This document shows, in pieces, positions 37,800 through 47,183 of a stretch of 64,000 bases of DNA. Numbering within the stretch: the stretch's first letter is position 1; every line of letters starts with the position of its first letter. Source of the DNA: Vibrio ouci. Lineage in GTDB: Bacteria; Pseudomonadota; Gammaproteobacteria; Enterobacterales; Vibrionaceae. The stretch covers positions 1 to 64,000 of the forward strand of contig NZ_SATR01000012.1 of assembly GCF_004551525.1 (NCBI RefSeq), given 5' to 3'. The notes under the pieces were generated by a model. That model was given only the letters and a program-made list of their open reading frames with translations, made no database searches and was not told the DNA's origin. Made by a program: the position numbers and the translations under genes.

Positions 37800-39236
37800 T
37801 TATGCGGTCTGCTTTGCCAACTCAGCTTCTGTTTCCGTATCAGCTGCAGGTGCTGTTGGTTCGCATTTATCAACAAACCAGCCCATGTATGAGGTAATGA
37901 TTGTCACGATAATACACACGAAGCTTAACCACATGAATGGCGCGTAAGAGAGGGTTGCTACACCAAGGATACTTGCCATGTAGATACCGTTATCACTCCA
38001 AGGCACCATACCTGATGTTAGCGTACCGCCGAACTCTGCGTTACGAGATAGGTTCTTACGTTTGTAACCTAAACGGTCGTAGTTCTTAGCACAGATTTTT
38101 GGTGTCAGGATTAAAGACACGTACATTGCAGAGCCAAAAACGTTACCCATGAATGCAGTACCGATGGTGCTGGTTGCTAGTGAACCGGCACTTTGAACAC
38201 GGCGTTCAAACAGTTTCGCGATGGTCTCTAGTACGCCCACTTTATCCAGTAGACCACCAAAACCTAGACCAAAGACGATAACCGCAACCGAGCCAAGCAT
38301 TGATGACATACCACCACGGTTAAGGATTGAATCGATAAAGCTAACGCCAGACTCGATTTCAAACGGTGCCCAAGCAGTGTTAAATGCTTGCAAGAAGTCA
38401 ACATCCTGAATCATTACAGCCCAGATGATACCTAGCAGAGAACCAAAGCTGATCACTGGGAACGAAGGCATACGCATCGCCAGTAGGCCCAGTACGATAA
38501 TTACAGGGACAAACGAATAAGGCGTGATGTAGAACTGCTCTTCCATCGCTTGAATCACTGACTGCACCTGAGACATATCAACGTTACCTGCGTAGTGGAA
38601 ACCAAATGCCGTGAACATAATGCCAGTAATGATGTAGCTGATCAGAGCGATAGGTAGCATGCCCTTGATGTGTTCAACCACTTCAACGTTAGACATTGAA
38701 GACGCAAGGATCACTGAGTCAGACAGCGGCGACATCTTATCACCGAAGTAACAGCCTGATAGCACAGCACCAGCCGTAATTGGCGCAGGAACACCTAAGC
38801 CTTGGCCGATCCCCATCATTGCAATACCTGCCGTACCTGCTGCACCCCAAGAAGTGCCGGTAGCAAGCGCGGTCAATGAACAGATGATCATCGTAGCAAG
38901 AAGGAAAATAGAAGGGTGGATTGCCTTTAGACCATAGTAAATGATAGTCGGTACGATACCGCCAGAGATCCAAGTACCAACTAAGGCACCGACCGCTAGA
39001 AGAATTAGAACTGCACCAAGTCCGTTAGAAATTCCGTTAAGAGCTGCTTTTTCTAAGTCTTTATATTGGTGGCCTAAACGGATACCAAGGAACATGATGA
39101 TAAACCAGCCGATGTACAGCGCCAGCTGGATAGGTAAATCGAGTTGTGCTGTAAACGAAAATGCCAGTAGTAGAAATAACCCTAAGGAAATTACAACCTG
39201 CATCAAGCTTGGCAGACGGGGGGTAAGTTGCGTCAT
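37800..39236 (-). CDS. nhaC: Na+/H+ antiporter NhaC
   Basis: A 478-residue inner-membrane antiporter with about 12 hydrophobic segments. Family blocks are ALATGTSWGAAGTAGIAMMG, GCYFGDKMSPLSDSVILASS and EFGGTLTSGMVPWSDNGIYM. It exchanges sodium for protons, which suits a marine bacterium. It lies upstream of and divergent from asd, the same neighbours as in Vibrio cholerae as I recall. The leader before the gene holds several short palindromes (see the intergenic entry). Confidence 0.92.
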   Translation of the reverse strand: MTQLTPRLPSLMQVVISLGLFLLLAFSFTAQLDLPIQLALYIGWFIIMFLGIRLGHQYKDLEKAALNGISNGLGAVLILLAVGALVGTWISGGIVPTIIYYGLKAIHPSIFLLATMIICSLTALATGTSWGAAGTAGIAMMGIGQGLGVPAPITAGAVLSGCYFGDKMSPLSDSVILASSMSNVEVVEHIKGMLPIALISYIITGIMFTAFGFHYAGNVDMSQVQSVIQAMEEQFYITPYSFVPVIIVLGLLAMRMPSFPVISFGSLLGIIWAVMIQDVDFLQAFNTAWAPFEIESGVSFIDSILNRGGMSSMLGSVAVIVFGLGFGGLLDKVGVLETIAKLFERRVQSAGSLATSTIGTAFMGNVFGSAMYVSLILTPKICAKNYDRLGYKRKNLSRNAEFGGTLTSGMVPWSDNGIYMASILGVATLSYAPFMWLSFVCIIVTIITSYMGWFVDKCEPTAPAADTETEAELAKQTA

Positions 39237-39686
39237 ACAGAGCCTCTTATTAGAGTAATTAGCGGAGTGAAAGTAGTGTGCTTAGCACCACTTCTCGAAG
39301 GAGCGCTAACTCCTATTAGGTATGAAGTGCACTTTATCTTAGTTGGAATAATATTTCGAGATAATGTCGTTATGCTGTGATTTATATCTGAGTTGGTGTT
39401 CTTTTGTGGTTAAATGTAGTGTTAAAGTTTAATTTTAATGATCTGAAATGTTTTGAAATGTAAATTTTCTGTGGCACGTAAGGTGTGTATTTGTTCTTGT
39501 TGTGGGTGGTTTTTGTCGTCTTTATAACAACTGGGTGAAAACCAACCAAAACGCGCGTCTAAGTGTGTTTTTTGAAAATAAGAAATAAAAGTTACAGATT
39601 TGATGCAAATTTCCCTTGAGATTTTGCTGTGAAAATTGAATATTGAACCATTCCCTTTTTAAAATTGATTACACGGAGAGTTGAGA
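39237..39686. other. nhaC-asd divergent intergenic region with palindromes
   Basis: About 450 bases. Close to nhaC three palindromic pieces follow one another: AGTGTGCTTAGCACCACT (39275-39292), AGGAGCGCTAACTCCT (39299-39314) and AAGTGCACTT (39326-39335). In the nhaC RNA leader they would fold into hairpins. I could not match them to the lysine riboswitch or another known element. The rest is AT-rich promoter DNA for asd; ribosome binding site GGAGAG precedes its ATG. Confidence 0.35.
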
Positions 39687-40799
39687 ATGAGAGTAGGTTT
39701 AGTCGGTTGGCGTGGCATGGTTGGCTCTGTGCTAATGCAACGTATGGTGGAAGAGAAAGACTTCGACCTTATTGAACCCGTATTTTACAGCACGTCTCAA
39801 GTAGGTATCCCAGCACCAAACCTAGGTAAAGATGCAGGCATGCTGCAAGATGCGTTTGATATCGAAAGCCTTAAGCAGCTAGACGCTGTTGTTACCTGTC
39901 AGGGCGGTAGCTACACCGAAAAAGTATACCCAGCACTTCGTCAAGCGGGTTGGAAAGGCTACTGGATTGATGCAGCGTCTACTTTGCGTATGGCGCAAGA
40001 CTCTATTATTACATTAGACCCTGTTAACTTAGCGCAAATCCAACAAGGCATTCATGGTGGCACTAACACGTTCGTTGGTGGTAACTGTACCGTGAGCTTG
40101 ATGCTAATGGGCCTAGGTGGTCTATTTGAGAAAGGTCTGGTTGAGTGGACAAGTGCGATGACTTACCAAGCGGCTTCGGGTGCTGGCGCGCAAAATATGC
40201 GCGAGCTTATCTCTCAAATGGGTGTAATCAATGATTCAGTGAGCTCAGAGCTTGCTAATCCATCAAGCTCAATTCTCGACATCGACAAGAAAGTGGCAGA
40301 CGCCATGCGTTCTCCATCTTTCCCAACCGATAAATTTGGCGTACCACTATCAGGTTCTCTGATCCCATGGATCGATGTAAAGCGTGATAATGGCCAGAGC
40401 AAAGAAGAGTGGAAAGCGGGCGTTGAAGCGAACAAGATTCTTGGCTTCCAAGATGCACCTGTGCCAATCGATGGTACCTGTGTACGTATCGGTGCAATGC
40501 GTTGTCACTCTCAAGCATTGACTATCAAGCTAAAACAGAATGTCCCTATGGATGAGATCGAAGAGATGATCGCAACCCATAATGATTGGGTTAAAGTGAT
40601 TCCAAATGATCGTGATATTACTGCGCAAGAACTGACTCCAGCAAAAGTGACAGGGACGCTTTCTATCCCAGTTGGCCGTCTACGTAAGATGGCAATGGGT
40701 GATGACTTCCTAAATGCGTTCACTGTTGGTGACCAGCTTCTATGGGGTGCTGCAGAACCACTACGCCGCACGCTGCGTATTATCCTTGCTGAAAAGTAA
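39687..40799 (+). CDS. asd: Aspartate-semialdehyde dehydrogenase
   Basis: A 370-residue enzyme reducing aspartyl phosphate to aspartate semialdehyde, the branch point to lysine, diaminopimelate, threonine and methionine. The NADP-binding start is [20 protein letters not shown]. The catalytic cysteine is C134 in [12 protein letters not shown]. The histidine-containing substrate segment is [15 protein letters not shown]. The start at 39687 is chosen over the TTG two codons earlier, since GGAGAG fits it. Codon bias is strong, and a terminator follows. Confidence 0.96.
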   Translation: MRVGLVGWRGMVGSVLMQRMVEEKDFDLIEPVFYSTSQVGIPAPNLGKDAGMLQDAFDIESLKQLDAVVTCQGGSYTEKVYPALRQAGWKGYWIDAASTLRMAQDSIITLDPVNLAQIQQGIHGGTNTFVGGNCTVSLMLMGLGGLFEKGLVEWTSAMTYQAASGAGAQNMRELISQMGVINDSVSSELANPSSSILDIDKKVADAMRSPSFPTDKFGVPLSGSLIPWIDVKRDNGQSKEEWKAGVEANKILGFQDAPVPIDGTCVRIGAMRCHSQALTIKLKQNVPMDEIEEMIATHNDWVKVIPNDRDITAQELTPAKVTGTLSIPVGRLRKMAMGDDFLNAFTVGDQLLWGAAEPLRRTLRIILAEK

Positions 40800-40816
40800 C
40801 ATGTAAGAAAGCTCTG

Positions 40817-40843
40817 AAAAGCGTCCTAATGGGCGCTTTTTTT
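40817..40843 (+). terminator. asd terminator
   Basis: Stem AAAAGCGTCC / GGGCGCTTTT (one T-G pair) with loop TAAT and TTTTTTT, 17 bases past the stop. Confidence 0.85.
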
Positions 40844-40909
40844 GTGTCTGTTAATCGCCCACTGACATTTCTTTTTTAACCTTGCGTCAGCAAATGTAGT
40901 GGGGTTGAT

Positions 40910-41434
40910 ATGAAAGCAAAAGGTTTTACGTTAATTGAGTTAGTGGTAGTGATCGTGATTTTGGGTGTTCTTGCCGTTGTCGCTGCACCTAGATTTTTAA
41001 ACTACAGTCATGATGCGAGAGCGGCGAGTATTCAAGGGATGAAAGCGGCAGTAGATGGCGCAGCACAATTAGCATACTCAAAAACGGCGATTGATGGCGA
41101 AGAAGCTAACCCGAGTTATCATATTGACCTCGGTTCACAGACGGGTCATGTCGCATTTGGCTATCCGACCGTAGAGCGTGGGGGGCTGGAAAACTTCCTT
41201 AATGCAGATGCTGAATATCATGATTTAGATGCAGAATGGGTATGGGCTGCACACAATAATGGTAGCGTGGCTGATCCAGACTATTGGCTAGTGACTCAGT
41301 CTTCGATCCTTGGTGATTTCAGCGGAAGCGACTTTAACACCGCGATTGAACAAACCCAGTGCTATGTCAAGTACACCGCTGCAATGGAAGAGGGCGCCAT
41401 GTTTCAATCAGAAGCGTTCACCACTGGCTGTTAG
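40910..41434 (+). CDS. Orphan type IV pilin-like protein (MSHA-type)
   Basis: A 174-residue prepilin. The leader MKAKG is followed by FTLIELVVVIVILGVLAVVA, the class IVa signal cleaved after glycine 5, with glutamate 5 of the mature protein. The C-terminal part has the two cysteines (QCYV and TTGC) that close the pilin D-loop. No assembly ATPase, secretin or prepilin peptidase is nearby, so it must use machinery encoded elsewhere (MSHA, type IV pilus or type II secretion). It stands alone between asd and a terminator. Confidence 0.85.
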   Translation: MKAKGFTLIELVVVIVILGVLAVVAAPRFLNYSHDARAASIQGMKAAVDGAAQLAYSKTAIDGEEANPSYHIDLGSQTGHVAFGYPTVERGGLENFLNADAEYHDLDAEWVWAAHNNGSVADPDYWLVTQSSILGDFSGSDFNTAIEQTQCYVKYTAAMEEGAMFQSEAFTTGC

Positions 41435-41457
41435 CAGATTCGATAACACAAGATAAT

Positions 41458-41485
41458 AAAAAGGCTCCTAGATAGGAGCCTTTTT
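41458..41485. terminator. Bidirectional terminator between the pilin and channel genes
   Basis: 11-bp stem AAAAAGGCTCC / GGAGCCTTTTT with a 6-base loop between convergent genes. Confidence 0.9.
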
Positions 41486-41487
41486 AT

Positions 41488-42342
41488 TTATGGCTTTAAA
41501 TCTTCATCTTGTCTGACGACCCGCAAGTCTGGATCGGCCAGTTCACTGCCACAGTGTTTACAATGCATAGCATCAGAGTCGTGACCGGAACGATTGCAGT
41601 TAGGGCATTTTACTAGCTCTTTGTGCGCGTTCATCTCGTTACTTAACTCTGCGGTAATGATACCCGTGGGAACGGCAAGTATTGAATAACCGAGCAGCAT
41701 GGTTAAAGAGGCGATCGCCTTACCTATATGGGTTTGCGGCACCATGTCACCATAGCCAACGGTTGTTATTGTCACAATGGCCCAGTAGATACTCTTCGGA
41801 ATACTGGTAAAGCCATTATCAGGGCCCTCAATTACAAAGATCAAAGCACCGAAAATGGTGACCAAAATACCGACCGTGCTAAAGAATATTAGGATTTTTC
41901 TGCGTGCCATAAGTAAAGAACGCAAAAGAATATTCGAATCTTGCAAATAGCGCACAAGTTTAAGGACACGGAAAATTCGCATTACACGGAGTAAGCGAAT
42001 CACCCCCATAAACGAAGCACCAGGGAAGATTAGAGCCAAGTAGGTCGGCAGAATTGCCAATAGATCGACCACGCCGTAAAAGCTGGTCGCGTAGGATTTT
42101 GGCTTAGGTGAGCAATAAAGCCTTAATAAATATTCGATAGTGAATAGGGCGGTAAAGCTGTACTCAATGTAGCGTAATTCTTGTGACCATCGAGACATCA
42201 CATTTGGCAGCGATTCTAAGATGAGAACCAATAACGAGGCGATGATGGCAACAATCAGGGCAATGTCGAATGCTCGACCCGCTTTGGTATGTGTACCAAA
42301 GATGATGACGTATAAATGATGGCGTAGTGAATTGCGAGGCAT
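41488..42342 (-). CDS. Voltage-gated potassium channel-like ion transporter
   Basis: A 284-residue inner-membrane channel of the six-helix Kch/Kv type. The S4-like helix with regular arginines is GVIRLLRVMRIFRVLKLVR, and the selectivity filter is TTVGYGD near residue 195. The C-terminus is unusual: a small zinc ribbon CPNCNRSGHDSDAMHCKHCG rather than an RCK domain. The gene lies 51 bases downstream of marC on the same strand. Confidence 0.88.
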   Translation of the reverse strand: MPRNSLRHHLYVIIFGTHTKAGRAFDIALIVAIIASLLVLILESLPNVMSRWSQELRYIEYSFTALFTIEYLLRLYCSPKPKSYATSFYGVVDLLAILPTYLALIFPGASFMGVIRLLRVMRIFRVLKLVRYLQDSNILLRSLLMARRKILIFFSTVGILVTIFGALIFVIEGPDNGFTSIPKSIYWAIVTITTVGYGDMVPQTHIGKAIASLTMLLGYSILAVPTGIITAELSNEMNAHKELVKCPNCNRSGHDSDAMHCKHCGSELADPDLRVVRQDEDLKP

Positions 42343-42393
42343 GATAAAGCGGACCTATTAAACAGTCGCTCTATCATACCTATATTCTGATAA

Positions 42394-43032
42394 TCAGGCT
42401 AATCCTGGGAACAGGTTACGTAATCCGTTTGCGATAAACTCGATACCAAGCGCACCAAGTATCAGACCCATGATACGAGTAATGACGTTAATCCCCGTTT
42501 GACCTAAGAAACGTACGATCAGTGGTGCCGAACGGAACAGTAGCCAAGTACATAGGCAGAAAGCGACGATCGTCACAATGATGCCAAATGTATCAAGCAT
42601 TGCTGGATAGCGAGAACCATAGACAATCGTTGAACTGATCGCGCCGGGACCAGCCATAAGTGGCATTGCCAAAGGTACGACACCAATTTGTTCACGGCTG
42701 ACATACTCAGATTTCTCTTGTTTGTTCTGCTTATCTTCACCGAGCTTACCGCTCATCATCGAGAACGCGATACTCAACAGCAGCAAACCACCCGCAACAC
42801 GGAATGAATCTAAAGAGATGCTAAACATGTCGAGCAGCATCTGACCTGCCAGTAAAGAGACAATCAAAATGATCGCGACGGCAATGTTGGCTGTTACTGC
42901 GGTTTTGTTCTTTTCTTCCTGGGTCATGTGCCCGGTTAAAGAAACGAATACCGGCATAATGCCTACAGGGTTAACTGCTGCGACTAAACCCAAGAAAAAC
43001 TGCAAAAAAATAGCGATTTCGAACGTTTGCAT
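42394..43032 (-). CDS. MarC-family integral membrane protein
   Basis: A 212-residue protein with six hydrophobic segments, of the MarC/UPF0056 (NAAT) family. It starts FEIAIFLQFFLGLVAAVNPV and has MPLMAGPGAISSTIVYGSRY, the conserved middle loop. The name comes from the E. coli mar locus, but MarC does not cause drug resistance, and its substrate is unknown. Followed by the potassium-channel gene. Confidence 0.9.
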   Translation of the reverse strand: MQTFEIAIFLQFFLGLVAAVNPVGIMPVFVSLTGHMTQEEKNKTAVTANIAVAIILIVSLLAGQMLLDMFSISLDSFRVAGGLLLLSIAFSMMSGKLGEDKQNKQEKSEYVSREQIGVVPLAMPLMAGPGAISSTIVYGSRYPAMLDTFGIIVTIVAFCLCTWLLFRSAPLIVRFLGQTGINVITRIMGLILGALGIEFIANGLRNLFPGLA

Positions 43033-43644
43033 TCGGCGTGCCTACACAAATAAAAGGGGGAACAGGGATACATGCGCGAATATAGTCCAATTTGTGCTTA
43101 CGAACGAATGAAAAAAACTAAAGCTAAAGCCATTTCATAACTGAGAAAATCTAATTATTGAATGATTGGTAAACAGTAATGACACACTTTGTTACGTAGA
43201 ATGGTGGTCAAGAAGTGCTCAAATGACACAAACGTTAACATTCGCACATTTTTCACATAAAACGAGGCAAAAAATAGAGAGAAAATACGTTTTGCATATA
43301 CTCTCAGTAGCACAAGGTTTATGGATTACATGTAAGTTTGTGGTCAAAAAATGAAACTTTTTTACAGAATGTGGCCACTTTTCAAATTTGATGGTTTGTT
43401 CGCTGCTTTTTTGCTCGAATAAGAAATGTGATTTAAGTCTATTTAAATCATATGTTTATGTCTCATTTTGAGAATTAAGTACCACTAATTGGTTAATTCT
43501 TTTTGGGTAACTGATCTGGGTCAATTTTTTTCACAACCTGAAATAATATACTCAGCCCTGAAAGCAATTTACTAAGACATCTGTCCTGAGAGCAGTGAGC
43601 TTAATAAAAAGTTTTTAATATTTATCTATTTTAGGAGATTCACT
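43033..43644. other. adhE upstream region
   Basis: About 610 bases without a convincing gene. It should hold the marC promoter at its left edge and a long regulatory region and leader for adhE on the right. The only site I can name is the FNR-like sequence at 43511-43524. AGGAG lies 8 bases before the adhE ATG. Confidence 0.5.
43511..43524 (+). promoter_or_regulatory. FNR-like site upstream of adhE
   Basis: CTGATCTGGGTCAA agrees with the FNR consensus TTGATnnnnATCAA at 8 of 10 fixed positions. It lies 120 bases before the adhE ATG. Oxygen-controlled expression fits a fermentative alcohol dehydrogenase. Binding is inferred only. Confidence 0.45.
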
Positions 43645-46350
43645 ATGCCTGTAACTAATTTGGCTGAACTAGACGCTCTAGTAGCTCGCGTAAAAGCGGC
43701 TCAAGAAGAGTTTGCAACGTTCTCACAAGAGAAAGTAGACGCAATCTTCCGTGCAGCTTCTCTAGCAGCTAACCACGCTCGTATCCCGCTAGCTCAACAA
43801 GCGGTAGCAGAGTCTGGCATGGGTATTGTTGAAGACAAAGTAATCAAAAACCACTTTGCTTCAGAATTTATCTACAACAAATACAAAGACGAAAAGACGT
43901 GTGGCATCCTAGAAGAAGATGACAACCTAGGCACAATGACTATCGCAGAACCTGTAGGTATCATTTGTGGTATCGTTCCAACGACTAACCCAACGTCTAC
44001 AGCAATCTTCAAATCTCTAATTTCTCTTAAAACTCGTAACGGCATCATCTTCTCGCCACACCCACGCGCGAAGAACTCAACTAACGATGCAGCGAAACTT
44101 GTTCTAGATGCAGCAGTAGCAGCTGGTGCACCAAAAGACATCATCGGTTGGATTGACCAGCCATCTGTAGAGCTTTCTAACGCTCTTATGAAGCACGATG
44201 GTATCGCACTTATCCTTGCAACTGGTGGTCCAGGCATGGTTAAAGCAGCATACTCTTCAGGTAAGCCAGCAATCGGTGTAGGTGCAGGTAACGTTCCTGT
44301 AGTTATCGACGAAACTGCTGACATCAAACGTGCTGTAGCTTCTATCCTTATGTCTAAAACATTCGATAACGGCGTAGTATGTGCTTCTGAGCAAGCAGCT
44401 ATCGTAGTTAGCGAAGTATATGATGAAGTGAAAGAGCGTTTCGCTTCTCATAAAGCTCACGTTCTATCTAAAGCTGACGCAGATAAAGTACGTAAAGTAC
44501 TGCTTATCGACGGCAACCTAAACGCAAAAATTGTAGGTCAACCTGCTCCTGCAATCGCTGAAATGGCGGGCGTTAAAGTTCCTGCAGACACTAAAGTTCT
44601 AGTTGGTGAAGGTCTTGGTAAAGTTTCTTACGACGACGAATTCGCACACGAGAAACTATCTCCGACTCTAGGCCTATTCCGCGCAGACGACTTCGAAGAC
44701 GCAGTGGCTCAAGCGGTAACTATGGTTGAAATCGGTGGTATCGGTCACACATCTGGTCTTTACACTAACCAAGACGTTAACGCAGACCGTATTCGTTACT
44801 TCGGTGACAAGATGAAGACTGCACGTATCCTTGTAAACATCCCAACTACTCACGGTGGTATCGGTGACCTTTACAACTTCAACGTAGCACCTTCTCTAAC
44901 TCTAGGTTGTGGTTCATGGGGTGGTAACTCTATCTCTGAAAACGTTGGTCCTAAGCACCTTATCAACAAGAAAACTGTAGCTAAGCGAGCTGAAAACATG
45001 TTGTGGCACAAACTACCTAAGTCTATCTACTTCCGTCGTGGTAGCCTTCCAATCGCAATGAGCGACCTAGAAGGTAAGAAACGCGCATTCCTAGTAACTG
45101 ACCGTTTCCTATTCAACAATGGTTACGCTGATGAAGTAGTAAAACTACTGAAAGAGCAAGGCATCGAAGTTCAAACATTCTTCGACGTAGAAGCGGATCC
45201 AACACTATCTGTAGTTGAGAAAGGCGCAGAAGCAATGAAGAGCTTCCAGCCAGACGTAATCCTAGCTCTAGGTGGTGGTTCACCAATGGATGCTGCGAAG
45301 ATTATGTGGGTAATGTACGAGCACCCAGAAACTCACTTCGAAGAACTAGCAATGCGCTTTATGGACATCCGTAAACGTATCTACAAGTTCCCTAAAATGG
45401 GTAAGAAAGCTGAGCTTGTATGTATCACTACAACTTCAGGTACTGGTTCAGAAGTTACTCCATTCGCGGTTGTTACTGACGACAAAACTGGTGCTAAGTA
45501 CCCACTAGCTGACTACGAAATCACGCCAAACATGGCTATCGTTGATGCTAACCTAGTAATGAACATGCCTAAGTCTCTAACAGCATTCGGTGGTTACGAT
45601 GCAGTAACTCACGCACTAGAAGCTTACGTATCTGTTCTTGCTAACGAATACTCTGACGGTCAGGCTCTACAAGCACTTAAGATGCTAAAAGAGTACCTAC
45701 CTTCAAGCTACGCGAACGGCGCTAATGACCCAATCGCTCGTGAGAAAGTACACAATGCTGCGACTATCGCTGGTATCGCGTTTGCTAACGCATTCCTAGG
45801 TGTATGTCACTCTATGGCGCATAAGATTGGTGCTGAGTTCCACCTACCACACGGTCTGGCGAACGCACTACTAATCTCTAACGTTGTACGTTACAACGCG
45901 AACGACAACCCAACTAAGCAGACTGCATTCTCTCAATACGACCGTCCACAAGCACGTCGTCGTTACGCTGAGGTTGCTGACCACCTAGGCCTAAGCCAAG
46001 AAGGTGACCGTACTGCTCAGAAGATTGAACGTCTACTAGCATGGCTTGAAGAGCTGAAAGGCGACCTAGACATTCCACTGTCTATCCAAGCAGCTGGCGT
46101 TTCTGAAGCAGACTTCATCGCTAAACTAGAAGAACTTGCTGTTGAAGCGTTCGATGACCAGTGTACAGGTGCTAACCCACGTTACCCTCTAATCACTGAG
46201 CTGAAAGAAGTTCTACTAGCGTCATACTACGGTAAAGCGTTCGTTGAAGGTGAAACTTTCGAAGGTACTACAGTAATCCTTAAGAAAGCTGACCAGAAAC
46301 CAGCAGAAGCGAAAGCGCCTAAAGCTAAGAAAGAAAAAGCTGAAGCATAA
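43645..46350 (+). CDS. adhE: Bifunctional acetaldehyde-CoA/alcohol dehydrogenase
   Basis: A 901-residue fermentative enzyme that reduces acetyl-CoA to acetaldehyde and then to ethanol, forming long spirosomes in the cytoplasm. The N-terminal aldehyde dehydrogenase domain has its catalytic cysteine in NGVVCASEQ near residue 246. The C-terminal iron-dependent domain begins near 450, with the NAD site LALGGGSPMDAAK near 543 and metal ligands in GICHSMAHK-like LGVCHSMAHKIGAEFHLPHG. The tail is rich in lysine and alanine. Codon use is extremely biased, marking a highly expressed gene. Confidence 0.97.
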   Translation: MPVTNLAELDALVARVKAAQEEFATFSQEKVDAIFRAASLAANHARIPLAQQAVAESGMGIVEDKVIKNHFASEFIYNKYKDEKTCGILEEDDNLGTMTIAEPVGIICGIVPTTNPTSTAIFKSLISLKTRNGIIFSPHPRAKNSTNDAAKLVLDAAVAAGAPKDIIGWIDQPSVELSNALMKHDGIALILATGGPGMVKAAYSSGKPAIGVGAGNVPVVIDETADIKRAVASILMSKTFDNGVVCASEQAAIVVSEVYDEVKERFASHKAHVLSKADADKVRKVLLIDGNLNAKIVGQPAPAIAEMAGVKVPADTKVLVGEGLGKVSYDDEFAHEKLSPTLGLFRADDFEDAVAQAVTMVEIGGIGHTSGLYTNQDVNADRIRYFGDKMKTARILVNIPTTHGGIGDLYNFNVAPSLTLGCGSWGGNSISENVGPKHLINKKTVAKRAENMLWHKLPKSIYFRRGSLPIAMSDLEGKKRAFLVTDRFLFNNGYADEVVKLLKEQGIEVQTFFDVEADPTLSVVEKGAEAMKSFQPDVILALGGGSPMDAAKIMWVMYEHPETHFEELAMRFMDIRKRIYKFPKMGKKAELVCITTTSGTGSEVTPFAVVTDDKTGAKYPLADYEITPNMAIVDANLVMNMPKSLTAFGGYDAVTHALEAYVSVLANEYSDGQALQALKMLKEYLPSSYANGANDPIAREKVHNAATIAGIAFANAFLGVCHSMAHKIGAEFHLPHGLANALLISNVVRYNANDNPTKQTAFSQYDRPQARRRYAEVADHLGLSQEGDRTAQKIERLLAWLEELKGDLDIPLSIQAAGVSEADFIAKLEELAVEAFDDQCTGANPRYPLITELKEVLLASYYGKAFVEGETFEGTTVILKKADQKPAEAKAPKAKKEKAEA

Positions 46351-46411
46351 GCAAGACTTTAGTTATGAGATAAGTTTTCGCTAGCACGACACTTATCTAT
46401 CGGGAAAAGTT

Positions 46412-46444
46412 AAAGCCCCAGTCGACGGACTGGGGCTTTTTTTT
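46412..46444 (+). terminator. adhE terminator
   Basis: 12-bp stem AAAGCCCCAGTC / GACTGGGGCTTT with loop GACG and eight T residues. Confidence 0.92.
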
Positions 46445-46457
46445 GATCAGAACAGTT

Positions 46458-46851
46458 GTCATTCCATAGAGTGATGAAGAGTTTGGGCACGCCGTCATTC
46501 CATAGAACGACGAAGGAGTGAGTAGGGAATCTCTGTGAGTTAGCGACCCACTTTAAGAGATCCCCAATTCGTTCGTACCTCATTCTTGAGGATGACGCAG
46601 TGCTGGTTGTTGGGCCTTCGTGTCATTCCATAGAGCGACGAAGGAGTGGGTAGGGAATCCTGTTAGCTGACTACCAACCTTAAGAGATCCCCAACTCATT
46701 CGTACCTCATTCTTGAGGATGACGCAGTGCTGGTGGTTGGGCCTTCGTGTCATTCCATAGAACGGCGAAGGAGTGAGTAGGGAATCTCTGTGAGTTGGCG
46801 ACCCACCTTAAGAGATCCCCAACTCGTTCGTACCTCATTCTTGAGGATGAC
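46458..46851. repeat. Three tandem copies (and a truncated one) of a ~103-bp palindromic repeat
   Basis: Units at 46494-46596, 46622-46723 and 46749-46851 each begin GTCATTCCATAGA and end CATTCTTGAGGATGAC. They are joined by a conserved 25-base spacer (GCAGTGCTGG...CCTTCGT), so the period is 127-128 bp. A truncated first copy begins at 46458. The two halves of each unit are imperfect inverse repeats (GTCATTCC/GGATGAC, GTAGGGAATC/GATCCCCAA), so RNA or DNA can fold into a long hairpin. No reading frame is conserved. The layout is MITE-like or an ERIC-like intergenic repeat. Confidence 0.85.
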
Positions 46852-46862
46852 GGTAGATACAA

Positions 46863-46892
46863 AAAAGGCCGATGCTTTCACATCGGCCTTTT
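46863..46892 (-). terminator. minE terminator
   Basis: 12-bp stem AAAAGGCCGATG / CATCGGCCTTTT with a 6-base loop, 22 bases beyond the minE stop. It is symmetrical and could act both ways. Confidence 0.9.
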
Positions 46893-46913
46893 AATAATTG
46901 AATCACTTCAGAC

Positions 46914-47177
46914 TTACTTCTCGTCTTCAGGCAATTTCACATTCAGCTCAAGCACTGAAATATCATCATCTTTGTGCTCAAAAGAGAGATCAACCATCGA
47001 TGGGTCAATGGCGACATACTTACTGATCACCTTAAGAATATCTTCCTTAAGCTGCGGTAAGTATGAAGGCGCTGGATCACCTTGGCTACGGCGTTCAGCG
47101 ACAATAATTTGTAGACGCTCTTTGGCTAGATTCGCAGAGCTCTTTTTCTGCGGGCGGAAAAACTCAAGTAATGACAT
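46914..47177 (-). CDS. minE: Cell division topological specificity factor MinE
   Basis: An 87-residue protein that stimulates MinD ATPase and drives pole-to-pole oscillation. The N-terminal membrane and MinD-binding part is [30 protein letters not shown] (the contact helix/strand). The C-terminal topological domain contains [16 protein letters not shown]. It lies six bases downstream of minD, as in the standard minCDE operon. Confidence 0.95.
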   Translation of the reverse strand: MSLLEFFRPQKKSSANLAKERLQIIVAERRSQGDPAPSYLPQLKEDILKVISKYVAIDPSMVDLSFEHKDDDISVLELNVKLPEDEK

Positions 47178-47183
47178 GCCGAT

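Noticed and set aside
39237..39340. Lysine riboswitch upstream of nhaC
   Set aside because: The conserved lysine-element core could not be found; only short palindromes are visible.
43166..43354. 62-codon frame upstream of adhE
   Set aside because: No ribosome site, atypical composition, and it lies in the regulatory region of adhE.
46494..46851. CRISPR array
   Set aside because: The repeated unit is about 103 bp and palindromic throughout, and the 25-base spacers are conserved among units rather than unique. No cas genes are near.
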